The notes beneath the pieces were generated by a model. The model searched no databases and was not told the DNA's origin. It was given only the letters and a program-made list of their open reading frames with translations. Source: Solen grandis (taxonomy: Eukaryota; Mollusca; Bivalvia; Adapedonta; Solenidae). From it: 64,000 nucleotides of DNA. Every line of letters begins with the position of its first letter. Position 1 is the first letter of the stretch. The DNA lies in NCBI GenBank assembly GCA_021229015.1, contig CM037781.1:33521525-33585524 (forward strand), in the 5' to 3' direction. Shown piece by piece: positions 10,111-22,596 of the stretch. The position numbers were made by a program, and so were the translations under genes.

Positions 10111-12540
10111 ATGACACTAACTAGATTCCGTATGTATTTAACAGTTGTTGTTTTATTAATTGCCACCATTGTATTATTAGAATAAAATGAAATATTTGAC
10201 ATAAATAAGATACATATGTATACAACAGTTAAACGGAAACGACATTTCATAGTTTTGTTGTAAACACTAACAGGTTTAGATTTTTTATTTTGTATCTTTT
10301 AGGTGTTTACTTTTTCCTTTTTCAAAAAGTATTTTTATAACAATATTTAATTCAGACCAAAGCAATTTGTTCTTGATGGTCAATTTTATATTCTACAATA
10401 GTGATTAACAAACTAAAATGTGTTTTAATAAATTCATCTTAAATCATATCAACTGTCATAATTATGTGTATAGCTAAAAGGCATAATAAAAGTTATATTT
10501 ATTTGTAACTAAATTTATATTGATCGTGAAGATATTCCATTTCTTAATTTCAAGCAGATCAAGTTGGAATATTGCTGGATTTCAAAATGTTTGGAGTCTT
10601 CTTTTGTCCTATAAATCATTTTCATTAACGTTATGCATTAATATCCTTTAGAAATAACTGTATTCTCGGTTGCAATAACTTCTGTTAACCAATATGACCT
10701 GTATCATACGTTTGGGTGATTAATCTATCATTGATAAATCCATAACAATGCGCATAATTAGAGGAACTCAGTCTCGGAAGAAACTGCTACACGAAGCGAT
10801 AGCTGGCTATTACAAATGCTTTCTATTCTTCCCCCAATATTCTTCTTTGATATCAGCCTCTTAAAAGAACGGTTCATCTGTGTGGAAATTATTTTCTGTA
10901 TATATCATAAATACTTGCTTTACTCCAAATGGATAAATTTTCATAATTTGTATTGATGAATGTAATATCAGTGATTCAAATTACGACATCCACGTAAATT
11001 ATTCCCCCCCCCCCCCCTTAATAATGACCTTACAATTCTTATTTTATTATATCTACCAAGGGAAATCTGGAAAATTCTGGTACACATAAACCGAATCTTG
11101 TTGATCTTTAAAACAGAAACTGTCAAGAATAGATATATGAATCTAATATTGCTTTTTAGTTACGAAACTTGGAAATGATCTTAAAAAACAGTTGTTTTTT
11201 TAGTCCAGGTTTCCATTTCTAATAAATAGTTTTTTCTACTTTCATGCTATTATAATTATTTTGAATAGTATTGCGAATAAGGAAATTTGTCTTTTTTTCA
11301 TCATTATGTGTTTGTGTGCAAAATTGAGCTTGAAAGTTGTAATTGAAAAAGTTATCATTGCTCTACTCATTGTTTTTATCACGTCGTTTTGTTTGATTAA
11401 ATATATGTAATGAGCCCTGTGTTAAGCAACCGACCTATTCTTAGGGGTCAACTTACATAAACATTATTATATACATGCTGTATTTGAGAAAGAGTCGCAA
11501 CGCATTGAGGTCGATCTCGCCGTCGATGCAGTACCATCGCTTAGCATTAAAGCCACAAAAATTGTTCATGAACAAGTTTACTTTTGACATAATATGCATT
11601 GAAGTAGCAAGCTGTCATTGTATTCTACAATACTGCAGTGAGACAGCACCATGTCTGTCCCATTTAGAAAAATCCTAATAGTAAATTGTCCAATCTTTTG
11701 CCGGTGGATAAATAAAATATCAAATAAAATGTAATATGTAAATACGGACAAAGTCGTAAACATTTCCGTCTGTAATTCATAGATGCAATTTATCAAGAAG
11801 ACTAGTACGTAAGTGGTGAGCTTTATTTTATGGCAAAAGTCACTACTTTGTCTTCAGAAAACGGTCTTTTGGTTGACAGATGCCCACGGATCACATGAAT
11901 GTCTTATCTTAAATTTCGTATTGAGTCAAATATAGCTAAAATGTGTCACAGTTTAAAGTCTTTTTAGCATGCTTTTATTACATTAATTCAGAATATTCCC
12001 CCCTCTTTATATCTATCATTTTTTGTTATTTTTTTCTTTCTTCTCTCCATTTCTTGCCCTCTTTTCATAATATTTTTCTTTAATGAGAATCAGAATAATA
12101 AGTGTGAAAACCTTTTTAAACAATTAATAACAATAAAGCGACAGTACATGCATTTAACATGTACTGGCTCAAAAATTCATGTTTTTTTCCTACAAAAAAA
12201 AAAATGCAAGTTTAGCCGAAATATTGATTAAGAGTGAATTTAATTGTTTATTGTAATATTTCCCTCTGGAAAACCAATATATTTATTGTAAATATATTTG
12301 ATACTCTGTGTATTTTTTCCACAATTTCATTAGCACCACTAACCTATTAATTGAAAAAAAAAAGTTTTCTTTAAAACAAAATATCAAATAGCTCATTTAA
12401 TGAATAATCTTAACCCATACACCAGTCCTGCGAGGAGAATATTTTCAGAATTTAATTGATATTTGATTTGATTTGGTCTCTTAGGAAGAGGCATTTTCAT
12501 ATAAAATGATAACGGAATTGTATTGAGTTGGAACGCTGAT
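10111..12540. other. No gene recognised
   Basis: Long AT-rich stretch. It includes a poly-C run at about 11003-11018 and short A and T runs. No exon with good borders or shared repeat was seen. Confidence 0.35.
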
Positions 12541-12549
12541 TATTCCATA

Positions 12550-12870
12550 GTAATTGTAATCTTTGTTCCTCTGTCTCTCTCTTCTTACTTGATTACTCTA
12601 CATCATTCTCATCTTTCTTGCCATCCTTTCAGACGTTTTTTTTTGTGTGCCTTCTCATACTTACTCTGTCTGTATTATATTTTCTGCTCATTATTTCTTT
12701 CTTTCGAAGTAACGTTTATTTTCTCCCTTAATCTTTCTCTCTATTCTTTCCCTCTCTCCCTGACACTGTTTCTCTCTAAATATTCAATATATCCCACCCA
12801 CCTTATCCACCTTTCCTATTAGTTCTCTCTCCATGTCCCAACTATTTCTCTCTTTATCTCCATCTCTCAC
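12550..12870 (+). repeat. Pyrimidine-rich tract (CT-rich)
   Basis: Strongly C+T-biased strand with many TCTCTC and CTTTCT runs. The 99-codon frame at 12523-12822 is low complexity and not considered a gene. Confidence 0.7.
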
Positions 12871-13088
12871 AGAAATAATATTCACAGTAAAAAATCTGTT
12901 TTGTGCAAATAAATACAGAAAGGAAGGTCTCACTCTAAGTTTGCAGGAGTTGCAGTCCCAACCCTTTCATGTATGAAATAAAACATGTTTAAACTAATTA
13001 AAACAGAACGTCTTTCTTTATATATCCAAAGTTTAATCCTTACACATAACTCATTGTTAAGCATCTTGTTTTTTTTTATTTTTATGTC

Positions 13089-13188
13089 NNNNNNNNNNNN
13101 NNNNNNNNNNNNNNNNNNNNNNNNNNNNNNNNNNNNNNNNNNNNNNNNNNNNNNNNNNNNNNNNNNNNNNNNNNNNNNNNNNNNNNNN
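13089..13188. other. Assembly gap, 100 N
   Basis: Exactly 100 N, a conventional scaffold gap of unknown true size. ORFs spanning it are artefacts. Confidence 0.99.
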
Positions 13189-13687
13189 TTACGCACAACA
13201 TATGCGGACATGCTTTTAGTCCCATTTCAAATAACTCAGCATTCCCTCTAGGCCAGCAGCGTTATTTGTTATTTGAAAATTCTGGTGCAAGATCTTTGCA
13301 CCCTATCTCGGCTTTATGACGATGTATTGGAACTGACACTTTCAACAAACAACAAATAATTTGAATTGCGCTCACATAAATAATCAGACATGCAGGTTTA
13401 AGAGATGCGCGACCTGATAAAACAAAATTTGGTATTCAATTTTTCCAGATGTTTTAAGCACATACTTTTTTTTATCTTCTGTCTTTTAATGCTTCCATTA
13501 ATTTATTCTTTTAATGTTTTTGTCTTCTTAAACAAAATCGACATTTTTTATTTTTTTTCCGATTTCTGGGACCCCCAAGCTACAAAAAAAATAGCATTAT
13601 ATTATAATGAATCCGGTCTTTTTAACACATCCAGTCTTTTCTCAGCAGTCTTTTCAATGAATGTTTACGACTCGTTTGCAAGGTAAT

Positions 13688-13895
13688 AAAGAGAGAGAGA
13701 GAGAAAAAAAAAGAATATATGATATAGACAAAGGATGCAAAGATAGAGAGAGAAAAGGGGATTTGATCTGGAAGGAGAACGGCGACGAAATTAGCAATCG
13801 GAGAGAAAGATTAAGTTATTGGGAGAATGGTGAGACAGATGGGTTGGGAAAAAAAGGTAGACTGGAATGAGAAAAACTAAAAGAGGGAAAGGCAA
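13688..13895 (+). repeat. Purine-rich tract (GA-rich)
   Basis: Strongly A+G-biased strand beginning with a (GA)n run, and continuing weakly to 14130. It is the strand-mirror of 12550-12870 on the other side of the gap. Confidence 0.7.
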
Positions 13896-14232
13896 TACAG
13901 GGAGAAAATGTTTTTGATCAGACAAAGAACGATTCAGTTCAGTGCTAAAATTAATACAATGTCCAAAAATCATTCTATTCTGGTCATTGAGAACCATAAT
14001 CAAATATCAATTATGTTTTTCAAATGTTCTCTTTGCAAGAAAGAGCTACTTGAAAGTTTTCCTTTCATGAATAATAAAAGAAACTTTCTTGAAGACAGAG
14101 AGAGAAGTATAAAGAAAGAGGGGGAGAAATAAGCTTGTGTCCAAGGTATGAGACGTTCATCCTATTTCATAAACTGTCTTTTATTCATATAATGTTCAAA
14201 TACATGTATTTGTATTGATCAGCTAGCATATA

Positions 14233-14285
14233 TATTCAAAGCATTCGCTCAAATTATATTATAATTTGAGCGAATGCTTTGAATA
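14233..14285. repeat. Perfect palindrome, 26-bp arms, 1-base spacer
   Basis: TATTCAAAGCATTCGCTCAA continues through ATTATA, one T, then the exact reverse complement. All 26 pairs match, giving a cruciform-capable site. No neighbouring gene explains it. Confidence 0.97.
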
Positions 14286-14460
14286 ACCCTCCTTAACCGT
14301 AATTTACAATTAATTGTTTTGATTGTTCAGGAAATTATAATCAAAGCACAGAGCTGTTATGAGTAGAATTCTTAGAACTATATTGTCACACTTTCGTTTC
14401 AGATATGCAAGTATAGGTGTTTCTTTACGTATACAAATGCTTCGTGATACATGAAATCAT

Positions 14461-14630
14461 GTTATCCCAGACTCGGCTTAACGTTGAGTGCTTAGCTGGG
14501 TGCAATACCAGTCTCATTTGATTTGAAAATATAACTCCCCGACAGGAAGATCGAACACGACATTCCGCATACAAAAAAAAAACACAGATGGTTACCTGGG
14601 CTCGAACTCACAGCCCTTTAAACCTATATA
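14461..14630 (-). mobile_element. tRNA-derived SINE-like fragment
   Basis: On the minus strand, 'GTGAGTTCGAGCCCAGGTAA' resembles a pol III B box at the end of a tRNA-like head. A body ending in 'ggtattgcacccagctaagc' follows. No second copy of the whole unit was found here, so the family is unassigned. Confidence 0.4.
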
Positions 14631-14986
14631 ATGATATAGAATCGTAAAAATATCTTTTCTGTACGATTTATTTTGCCATTAATACGAATTTTATGCACTG
14701 GCTCAAAGCTAGGTTGCGAGTTCTAGTACAGATAGGTTTTTTACTATATTTATCTCATTAAAAATCAAAAATAAATTTTTAAATTTAATTTTAATTGGTT
14801 TTTTATTATTATTTTGTTTTTGCACAGTAAAGTATTACATTATATTTTTGGGCTCTTTTAAAAAAACATAAATTGGTTACATTCTATTAAGCATATTAAC
14901 ATTGACATGTCTGTTGTTGTCCATTTGTTGTTTTAGATATGATTCCTTTCTATTTAAAAACATATATTTATGTTCACCTTATAATC

Positions 14987-14988
<2 letters not shown>

Positions 14989-15038
<50 letters not shown>
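14989..15038. repeat. (GA)n microsatellite ending in G run
   Basis: Uninterrupted GA dinucleotides end in a run of about nine G. Confidence 0.95.
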
Positions 15039-15041
<3 letters not shown>

Positions 15042-15598
15042 ACTACAGCCGTCCATAATATCATAAAATAAATGTTAGGATTTTTTCTTGTCGCAGTTCA
15101 ATAGTGTATATATCATTGAACTTGATTTGGTCCTCGTTATTTTACTATCAAATGCACAATAAATATGACTTAAATTTCTACTTATCGTTATCAGTGCATT
15201 AATTTACGTCTGTGACATGCACACAAGCGTCTGACTGATTCAGATTAGAGCAGACACAATGAAGTTGCCAAGGTGACAGCGGAGATAAGTGTGACAGCGG
15301 ATGCTCTCACAGCAGGGGTCGGCCTGGGTGACTGGTCATTTAGTTAACTTATAATTCAGTAAGGGGCTTACAATGGAGATTTCCACTACTTACCACACGC
15401 ATTTACCCAATCAAGGCAATTTCAGTCACCTAGAAAATTGTATGATCAGGCCAACTGTCTTGAGCTCCCTAAGCCCCCCACCCCCCGGCCTGGTGAACGA
15501 ATTGATATTTGTAATCTAACACCAAGCAAATAGTTTCAAATAATATGTGATGACGATTTATCATGTGTATTTCTCACACATTTTCAACATCATATGAA

Positions 15599-15603
15599 GA
15601 GAG

Positions 15604-15636
<33 letters not shown>
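15599..15636. repeat. (GA)n microsatellite
   Basis: GA tract with one phase slip (agaagag). Confidence 0.95.
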
Positions 15637-15669
15637 TACATGCGCGTGCCGCGGAGTGATGCAATTCGG

Positions 15670-15735
15670 TCTAAAAGTAACGTGTTAAATATAAGAACAT
15701 ATGTGATGGTTATAAGAAACCGGAAACAGATGTAA
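15670..15735 (-). repeat. Dispersed repeat G, copy 1
   Basis: The reverse complement shares TTTCCGGTTTC, TATAACCATCACATA, TTCTTATATT and AACACGTTAC with 48702-48770, and the first part with 19378-19415. Confidence 0.6.
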
Positions 15736-16525
15736 TTTCATATGATAAATAGTAAAATGCACCTGAAATCGAAACTGTGGTTAAATACACAACACACATA
15801 TATAGATTTATACTCAGTTATCAATAGTGTATATAACAAGCCATTAATTGTTTTACAGAATGACTTAACTTTATTTTTATATGACAAATTACTTTCTTTT
15901 CTATTATACATGAAAATTTCAATACTCTCAAACTTAAATATGTAAGTTCCCTTTATATTTATTTGAATTCAGATTTTCATTAGCACATGTTTAACAGTAT
16001 GCCAATTTGTGATAAAAATAGTACCCAATTCCTCGATAAAGAGAATGAACATAAACCTACGCTGCTTTTTGCTTCGTTTTCATATGGGAAAATTATGAAT
16101 ATGAGGAAAATTAGCTTTCTTTTTTGATGAATTTTACAAACGACACATGCATGAAACAGAAGAAAAAATATAGGTAAAGATACCCAAGACTCAATTTAGC
16201 AATGTTGTTTCATTTTTTTAACTGTAACATTGGTATCAAATAACTCTTATTGACAATATCTGTATTATTACGAAATGTTTGTTATCGTTTCAAGTTTACT
16301 TTTCTAGATTTCCCTTGGTGTCTATAATGATATCAATATTGCAAAATCATTATATTCGCGAGGCAATAAGGAACGTGGATTTCGTAAATGCTTACATAGA
16401 TTTTAGCTTTATCAAGATTGACTGCGAATGAATCCATGTGTATAAGAATATTCATAATCTATGCTTTATATAAAAAAAATACACAAATGACAGTCCTACT
16501 ACTACGCTGGTTTGAACAAGGGAGA

Positions 16526-16760
16526 TTAACCCTTTCCCTCATATAGACTCATTTTGACGCACTCAATAGGTATCACATAAAGCCTGATCTGCAGAAAACC
16601 ACAGTTAAACCTTACCAAATTTAATTACAAAATCCTCATTTCCTGAGGAGCAGCGAACAGCATAAAGCCTGATCAGCCTGCGAGTTATTCGCAGGCTGAT
16701 CTGGTTTTATGCTGTTCGCATAGGTCTTTTCATGGTGTCCTCTATGAGGGAAAGGGTTAA
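16526..16760. mobile_element. TTAA-flanked MITE with internal hairpin, copy 1
   Basis: Ends are inverted: TTAACCCTTTCCCTCATA at the left and its reverse complement at the right, both with TTAA. Inside, 16653-16683 pairs with 16689-16719 over 31 bases with two mismatches and a 5-base loop (GCGAACAGCATAAAGCCTGA arm). A second copy lies at 55207-55435. At 235 bp with no ORF it is a typical MITE, and the TTAA ends suggest mobilisation by a piggyBac- or Kolobok-like transposase. Confidence 0.88.
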
Positions 16761-17266
16761 AGAAGTTTAGAAAATAGGTGTATCAAAGGGCGTGCATTGT
16801 GAAGACAAATAACACTCGTTTTGTTTGTCAGTATATTTTGAGTGAATTTCTGAATGTCTTTGTTAATCTTTTATTTTCGGGAACAATCATGGTAATTCAT
16901 TTACCATTCATAGATTATTCATTTCGAAATTTTCACTCGTGAAGTTGTTGAAAACCCAGTGGAACTAATTAGTTAATGGATAATATTATTCGTACATTAT
17001 TAGAGGGACCTTATATTACGAAATGCAAAATATAAGAAACGTATCACGTACTTTCTGAAGCAAATCAGCTGTATAGTAAGATATGTCACTATGAATGCAT
17101 ACCATTAACAAGTCATTTAAAAAAGGCATAACCTATAAAATATACACGTTTAATTTACTGATATACGGAAAGACAAAAGGGTTCTTAATAGAAATCCAAC
17201 ATATATAAAAAATGAAATAACTCCAGAAGGATTTGCATATAAATGGACAAATAAAAAAATAAACAC

Positions 17267-17306
17267 AAAACAAAACAAAACAAAACAAAACAAAAAAAAC
17301 AAAAAA
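17267..17306. repeat. (AAAAC)n microsatellite
   Basis: Repeated ACAAA pentamers degenerating into A runs. Confidence 0.9.
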
Positions 17307-17399
17307 CGGAGACAGGTCGTTACTCAAAATAGAAAAATACCAACAGTCGGCAAAAGGACCAACCGGGGAGCTAAAACCAGGTTTCAAGGGTTCCCAACC

Positions 17400-18730
17400 T
17401 CGCCTTACCTAAAGGTATTTCTCTGGTAAAACAGTGAAAAAATGAGAATATATCCCGTTAAATTTAACTATGAGTAAGCTCCTACAAGGGCATGTTACAG
17501 TTTTATATATGCCAAGATGAATGTTGTTTCTTCACTACATCGCAGTATCTGTAAATAAAGTATCTATATGTAGGAAGGACTGTCGAATTTAGGCAACATC
17601 AAAAATATGTTTTCGAGGATAGTTAATTTATTCGTCAATTGATTAGATATGACCAACTTCGGAATGAGACGGTATTTGCCCAGATATTGTAAGCATATGG
17701 TGGAATATGAAATATCTAGTTTTGTCGCTTTATTTTAAATTCATGCCATCAAAATATTCATCAGCATGTCGTTTAGATACAAAGTAAAGACGACAGGATG
17801 GTTATCTTTAAAAATAATTTAATTCATTTCAAATTTCTGTTACGGCATACTTTCTCGCTGTATTCAACCGGTGTGCTCATTATTTGAAGATTAATTCAGA
17901 ACAACTTACAAATTGGTTGTGTAAGTAGAAATAAACAGGCAAACAAAGCATTAAATTGCGTTTTTTCTTCGTTTTAACCAAAAATAATAACGACTGGATG
18001 TTCAACATTATTGGATTTGTTCTGGAAAAGGAAACAATTATTTTGTTGTTATTGAACTCTGATACAATTCCAATTCTTTTGTTCTCATGAACCGGGTTGT
18101 AACTAATGCAGATTTTTTTTTTAATATGAACTCATTTACCAAACACTTTTACAGTTTGCAATGTTATATACGAGAGAAAGACATGAATATATGTCGGCGA
18201 AATTAATATTCAGACTACAGCGATGATATATCCGATGGTATTTTAAGTATAGAGCTGGTGTATGTACTTATACGAATCTGTCATCTTAATTCAATTTATA
18301 AACTATTGCAGGTGGTAAGCAAGGTTCTATGTAAGTAAATTAGTTGTTTATAAAAGAGACATGTGTAAATAATAATCACAACGATCAATGTACGCGTATA
18401 TTATACACAGACCGATATAAATCAGGTCAAACGGGCTTGAGGGTCTCATAAACAAGAACATATCATAGGTACGTGACAAAATGAATTATATTAGTAAATG
18501 CAAGTAAAGTGATGTAGAGTATGTTTAATTTTTTGTATGATGATATAAGGTCAGACCCGAACGACATATGGACATCAGTATGTCATATATGAACCTTTAC
18601 GGTGTACGTAAGGCTCCGAGGAAAGCCGGCATAATGTGGTATTATATATGTCAAAATGAAATAAGTATTTACACTAGATGGCACATAGTTCATATTTATA
18701 AAACTCTTTACAGTGCGTAAACGGAGAAAT
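17400..18730. other. No recognised feature
   Basis: AT-rich non-coding sequence without a clear exon or repeat match. Confidence 0.35.
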
Positions 18731-18732
18731 AT

Positions 18733-19186
18733 TAGTTTAAACGTATTTATTGTAAGTCGATTTGTAAAAAAAGTTTTTACAACTTATACTAATCCCTCTC
18801 GATGGTGGGGCCTCCGTGGCCGAGAGGGTAAAGTCGCTGACTTTAACACTCACTCAGCCCCTCACCGCGTGGGTTCGAATCCCAGCAGGGTCATTAGGAT
18901 TTTCATGTGAGGAAGCCTTCCAGCTGGCTTGCGGTAGGTCGGTGGTTCTACCTGGATGCCTCCGTGCATTCGGGGTCTTCCTCCACCTGTAATTAGCTGG
19001 ACGTCGCTATATGACTGAAATACTGTCGAAGCGACGGTAAAGTCAAATAGTCTAGTCAAGTCCTCTCGATGGTTGAACCAGTACTTTCCGCGATGGGAAG
19101 ATCATGATAAACCCTTGCCCCTAAAGGCGTTGAAACCAATAACCTCTGACTTCATAGCAGGGTATGTAACCACTGGATCACGGCGA
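18733..19186 (-). mobile_element. SINE C (tRNA-derived), interrupted by SINE A
   Basis: Read on the minus strand, it has a head 'cgccgtgatccagtggttac' (A-box side), a degenerate B box (ttggtttcaacgcc), a body with 'agtactggttcaaccatcga', and a tail with 'acaaatcgacttac'. The same order occurs at 58766-58987, 26574-26745 and 29258-29428. SINE A is inserted between 18806 and 19062, so the element is split into 18733-18806 and 19062-19186. Confidence 0.75.
18807..19061 (+). mobile_element. SINE A (tRNA-derived), full copy with target duplication
   Basis: Head GGCCTCCGTGGCCGAGAGGG (A box), B box GTGGGTTCGAATCCCAG, then a body with 'cttgcggtaggtcggtggtt', 'attcggggtcttcctccacc' and a tail 'atgactgaaatactgtcgaa'. 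It is flanked by identical 12-mers CCTCTCGATGGT at 18795-18806 and 19062-19073. These are the target-site duplication, and the disrupted target is SINE C. Pol III transcription and LINE-dependent retroposition are expected of the family. Other pieces are at 52019-52157 and 52555-52765. Confidence 0.9.
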
Positions 19187-19377
19187 AAAAAATGTTAATG
19201 GTGTAATTGGCATGCTGTTTTTCATGATATCATAATCAAGCTGAAATGATTCTTATTTCTTTAATATAGGAAATTAAACAAAGATGTAAAATTAGTTTGT
19301 GCAGGGTATGCCGTTTTTCTGATAAAGACATATAGTTTCCGTTCGATATTCAGACTTATCATATATCATTATGTTCA

Positions 19378-19415
19378 AACACCTGTTTCCGGTTTCGTAT
19401 AACCATCACATATTT
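19378..19415 (+). repeat. Dispersed repeat G, copy 2 (core only)
   Basis: ACACCTGTTTCCGGTTTCGT and the following ATAACCATCACATA match 15670-15735 (inverted) and 48702-48770. Confidence 0.6.
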
Positions 19416-20139
19416 CATATATTAATTGCTTTTCGGTGGATTATAGAGAAATATCAGTGGATTATATCCTGAAAACTTCACTGTTTTGAACAGTGAAATT
19501 ATCAGGAAACAGTGAAATTATCAGAAACTTGAACCCGACTCTATTCTACTCTAAACTGATCGGTGCGTCATTTGTGCTGGGTTTTTACGCAAGAAATGAC
19601 GTCATAAATAACGCAACGCACGCGACGTAATCCCGCCAATTTAGTGAATAAGAACAGCTAATTTCTGGCCTTTAAAGCATTAAATAAAAAGAAAAGTTGT
19701 TAGTTTTGGTGAAAGATCTATGTATAATTTCATTCATGAAAATAAAAAGATGCATTTTCACTTCATTTGTGAGTTTTTTGCTGATACTAAATCTGTTGAG
19801 CTTATAAGAGGTGCTCAAAACTGAAGCAAATCTGTCAACCATACCGCTTTTACTGACACCGATAAGAACAATTTATCCAAATTGAAACCATCATAATTCG
19901 TTTTATTACTAAAAAGTTAACGCAATAAAAAATTGGTGTCGTCTACGGAACTGTAAATCAACATGAACAATACCAGCCCTAAGAAGAAAGAAAAAATACA
20001 CACAGGATCGACTTGATTACATCAGAATATTTTTATCAATTCAATTTGGATGATTTGAACCTAGTTCCCCTCAGCTGCAACAGATTCAAGTTTCAGATAC
20101 AAAGAATTCTTAAGTTAGAAAAATAGAACATTAGTCAAT

Positions 20140-21010
20140 CATCTGGAAGGCCTCATTTCTCAAAGGATCAAAAATGTTTAAGCCAATGTGGTATGGGACC
20201 ACGAGGTAATCATTAGTGCAAAACAAGAATTTATTCTGAACATTAAATTAGTTTCAGAGAAAAAAATGAATTATCTAGAAAACATGAGGAAACAAGCTAC
20301 TTGGGAAGCCTCTATTTCAGGGATCATATCTTTTTTATTAATTATGGAAGAGGGCTATAAGGTCTGCCAAATGAAATAAGATACTGACAATTGGTTTCAT
20401 AGACGAATTTTGTCATTTCCGTAAAGAGTATATATAATGGAAACAAACCGCATCCCCTAGGGGTCTCATTTTCCAAGGAATCATTAACTTGTGCTAAATA
20501 AAATAGGCTTCATAAACAATTTTTTTTTAAAATGTTCTACAATGTATAAGAATATATAAAGAAGCTAGCGACCCCAGGGGCCTAATTTTTAAAAGGATCA
20601 ACTTTATTTTAGCGATTATGGTAAACGGCCATGAGTTGACCAGACATGCCAAAATACATTAAATTCTTCTGACAATAATTTCATAGAAGAAAAAAATTGA
20701 ATTGTTCTATGTTCTGTGTATATAAAGAAACTAGCCGACACCCGAGGGGCCTTATTCTTAATGAATCGATTTTATTTGAGCAATTATGATACAGGGCTAT
20801 GACGTATGACAATAAGCGCTAAACGAAATGAAACTCTGACCATTGGTTTCACAAGATAAGCATTTTGCCCTAAGGGCCTCATTTTCTATGTTATCAACTT
20901 TATTTCAGTAATTATTGTAGAAAGCCATGAGGTAAACAATTGTTCCAAATGAAATTTGATTCTGACAATTGGTTTCAGAGAGGAAGATTTTCATAAAAAA
21001 TAAGTTTTAT
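20140..21010 (+). repeat. Degenerate satellite of about 120-170-bp units (six units)
   Basis: The phrase 'CAGGGGCCTCATTTTTAAAAGGATC' in variant forms recurs near 20148, 20310, 20457, 20575, 20745 and 20870. Each is followed by 'caactttattttagcaatta', 'ggccatgaggtaa', 'ccaaatgaaa' and 'ctgacaattggtttca'. Units are diverged and of uneven length. The phrases are of a type I associate with bivalve genomes. ORF 20188-20379 is part of the array. Confidence 0.75.
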
Positions 21011-21139
21011 AATTAAAATACTGTTCTTTGACAAAATGACCTGAATTCTGCAAAAATCAAGCTTATATACGCAATTGTTGTAATAATTCATAATAAGTTT
21101 CTATCCAGCCGTTTCAGAGATTTCTTTTGAATCAAATTT

Positions 21140-21225
21140 TTGACGCCGAGGACAATGGACGGAAATCGACCTTAATATCTCACCTTGAGCACTTTGTGCT
21201 CTGGTGAGCTAACATCAAGTAAAAC
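21140..21225 (+). repeat. Array-terminal hairpin motif
   Basis: After 'gaggacaatggacggaaatc' comes TCACCTTGAGCACTTTGTGC then TCTGGTGAGCT, a stem-loop with the stem CACC/GAGCAC against GTGCTC/GGTG. A related 'agctcacctgtgctgagct' begins the array at 63610. This looks like a shared boundary element of such arrays. Confidence 0.55.
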
Positions 21226-21699
21226 CGACTTTCTTGAATTGGTAAAATGTCTGATGAGTTACCTTTGATACAATTACTGAATGAACCTCGTAATAGAAAG
21301 ACTATCCTAGTGGTCGATGTTTTCATAAATAAACTAGAAATAAATTCATATATAGTGCAGAATATAACACATACAAAATATTAAACCCTCGAATGTTGTA
21401 TACCATTGGTGACATTTATTGATGCTATGTTTGACTTGCATACCAATCCCTGATGCAATTAAAACTATTTATGGATGGCTCTCCTGTATCAAAAAGATTG
21501 TATTCTTAATTACGAGTGAAGTACATTTTGAAGAGATGGACAAATTAGCTACCAATCTGTTGTGACTTGTACAAGGACAATTTTGTGTAGGAGGGCTCAT
21601 CATTATTATTTTTTTATTAAAAACACGCTTATGCTAGATCTGTATAGAAGCAATACTGTCAGGAAGTCCAATACGGTGAAAACCCACCATGAAGGTTAT

Positions 21700-22470
21700 G
21701 ATCTTCAAACTTCACTAACCTTTCAAGCGTGCTATCGTTGTGACACACCTGTGTGTTATGACAAACACGTCTATAAAGTTTGATGAAATTCTAAACATAG
21801 TTATGGAAGTTATAGAGTGGACCTGAAAGTGAAGCCTACGTAATAAGACAATGTCTAACAATCCTGTAACTTTGACCTTTCAAGAGCACATATGGTTGTT
21901 GCACCAACAAATTTTCAACTTGTAATGACAAACACTTTTCTAATTTGAATGAAAATACATCCATAGATATGGAGGTTATAGAGCGGACACAAAGATGTAG
22001 CCGATAAACATCAAAGACAACTTCTAACATCTCATTTGACATTGACCTTTAAACGCGCATGCACATGACATATGTTTGTGTCAAAACAAACACTGTTGTA
22101 AAGTTTTATGAAAATCCTAACACAGATATGGAAGTTATAAAGCAGACATGAAAATGAAGCCTATGTACGAATACCAAAGACAATTTCTGACAACTCCCGT
22201 GACCATGACCTTTCAATGGCGCATATGTTTGATATGCGCGACACACCTTTGTGTTATGACAAAACAATCAGTCAATATGGACACGAAGATGTAGCCTATG
22301 AACAGCAAATGCAATTTCTAACAACTCTTGTAGCCTTGGCCTTTCAAAGCTGCATATGATTGCGACACTACCCTTGGGCTATGAGGAATACCTCTGTGAA
22401 TTTTTATTGAAATCATTTAATAAATGATCAAGTTACGGAGCGGTCACGAAAGCGGGACGGACGGAAGGAC
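21700..22470 (+). repeat. Degenerate satellite, about 160-bp units (five units)
   Basis: The block 'GACCTTTCAA...GCATATG...ACACACCTGTGTTATGACAA' followed by 'tatggaagttatagagcgga' recurs with anchor positions near 21719, 21876, 22046, 22209 and 22340. It ends in 'gcgggacggacggaaggacg'. Spacing is 157, 170, 163 and 131. ORFs in it are not genes. Confidence 0.75.
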
Positions 22471-22596
22471 GCGCGCAAAACTATAGTCCCCAACCGGTTT
22501 CATTAGTAAATGAGTAACTAAAATACATTTACGTTTACTTCGAATGTCTGTCTTATACATCGGTTTGAGGTACACGTGTTCACGACTTACAATACC

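Noticed and set aside
12930..13251. Frames spanning the first gap
   Set aside because: They cross 100 N and cannot be read.
14221..14290. Bacterial-type terminator
   Set aside because: The palindrome lacks a following T run and the sequence is animal nuclear DNA.
18862..19059. Small frames on both strands at 18713-19059
   Set aside because: They read through SINE A and SINE C.
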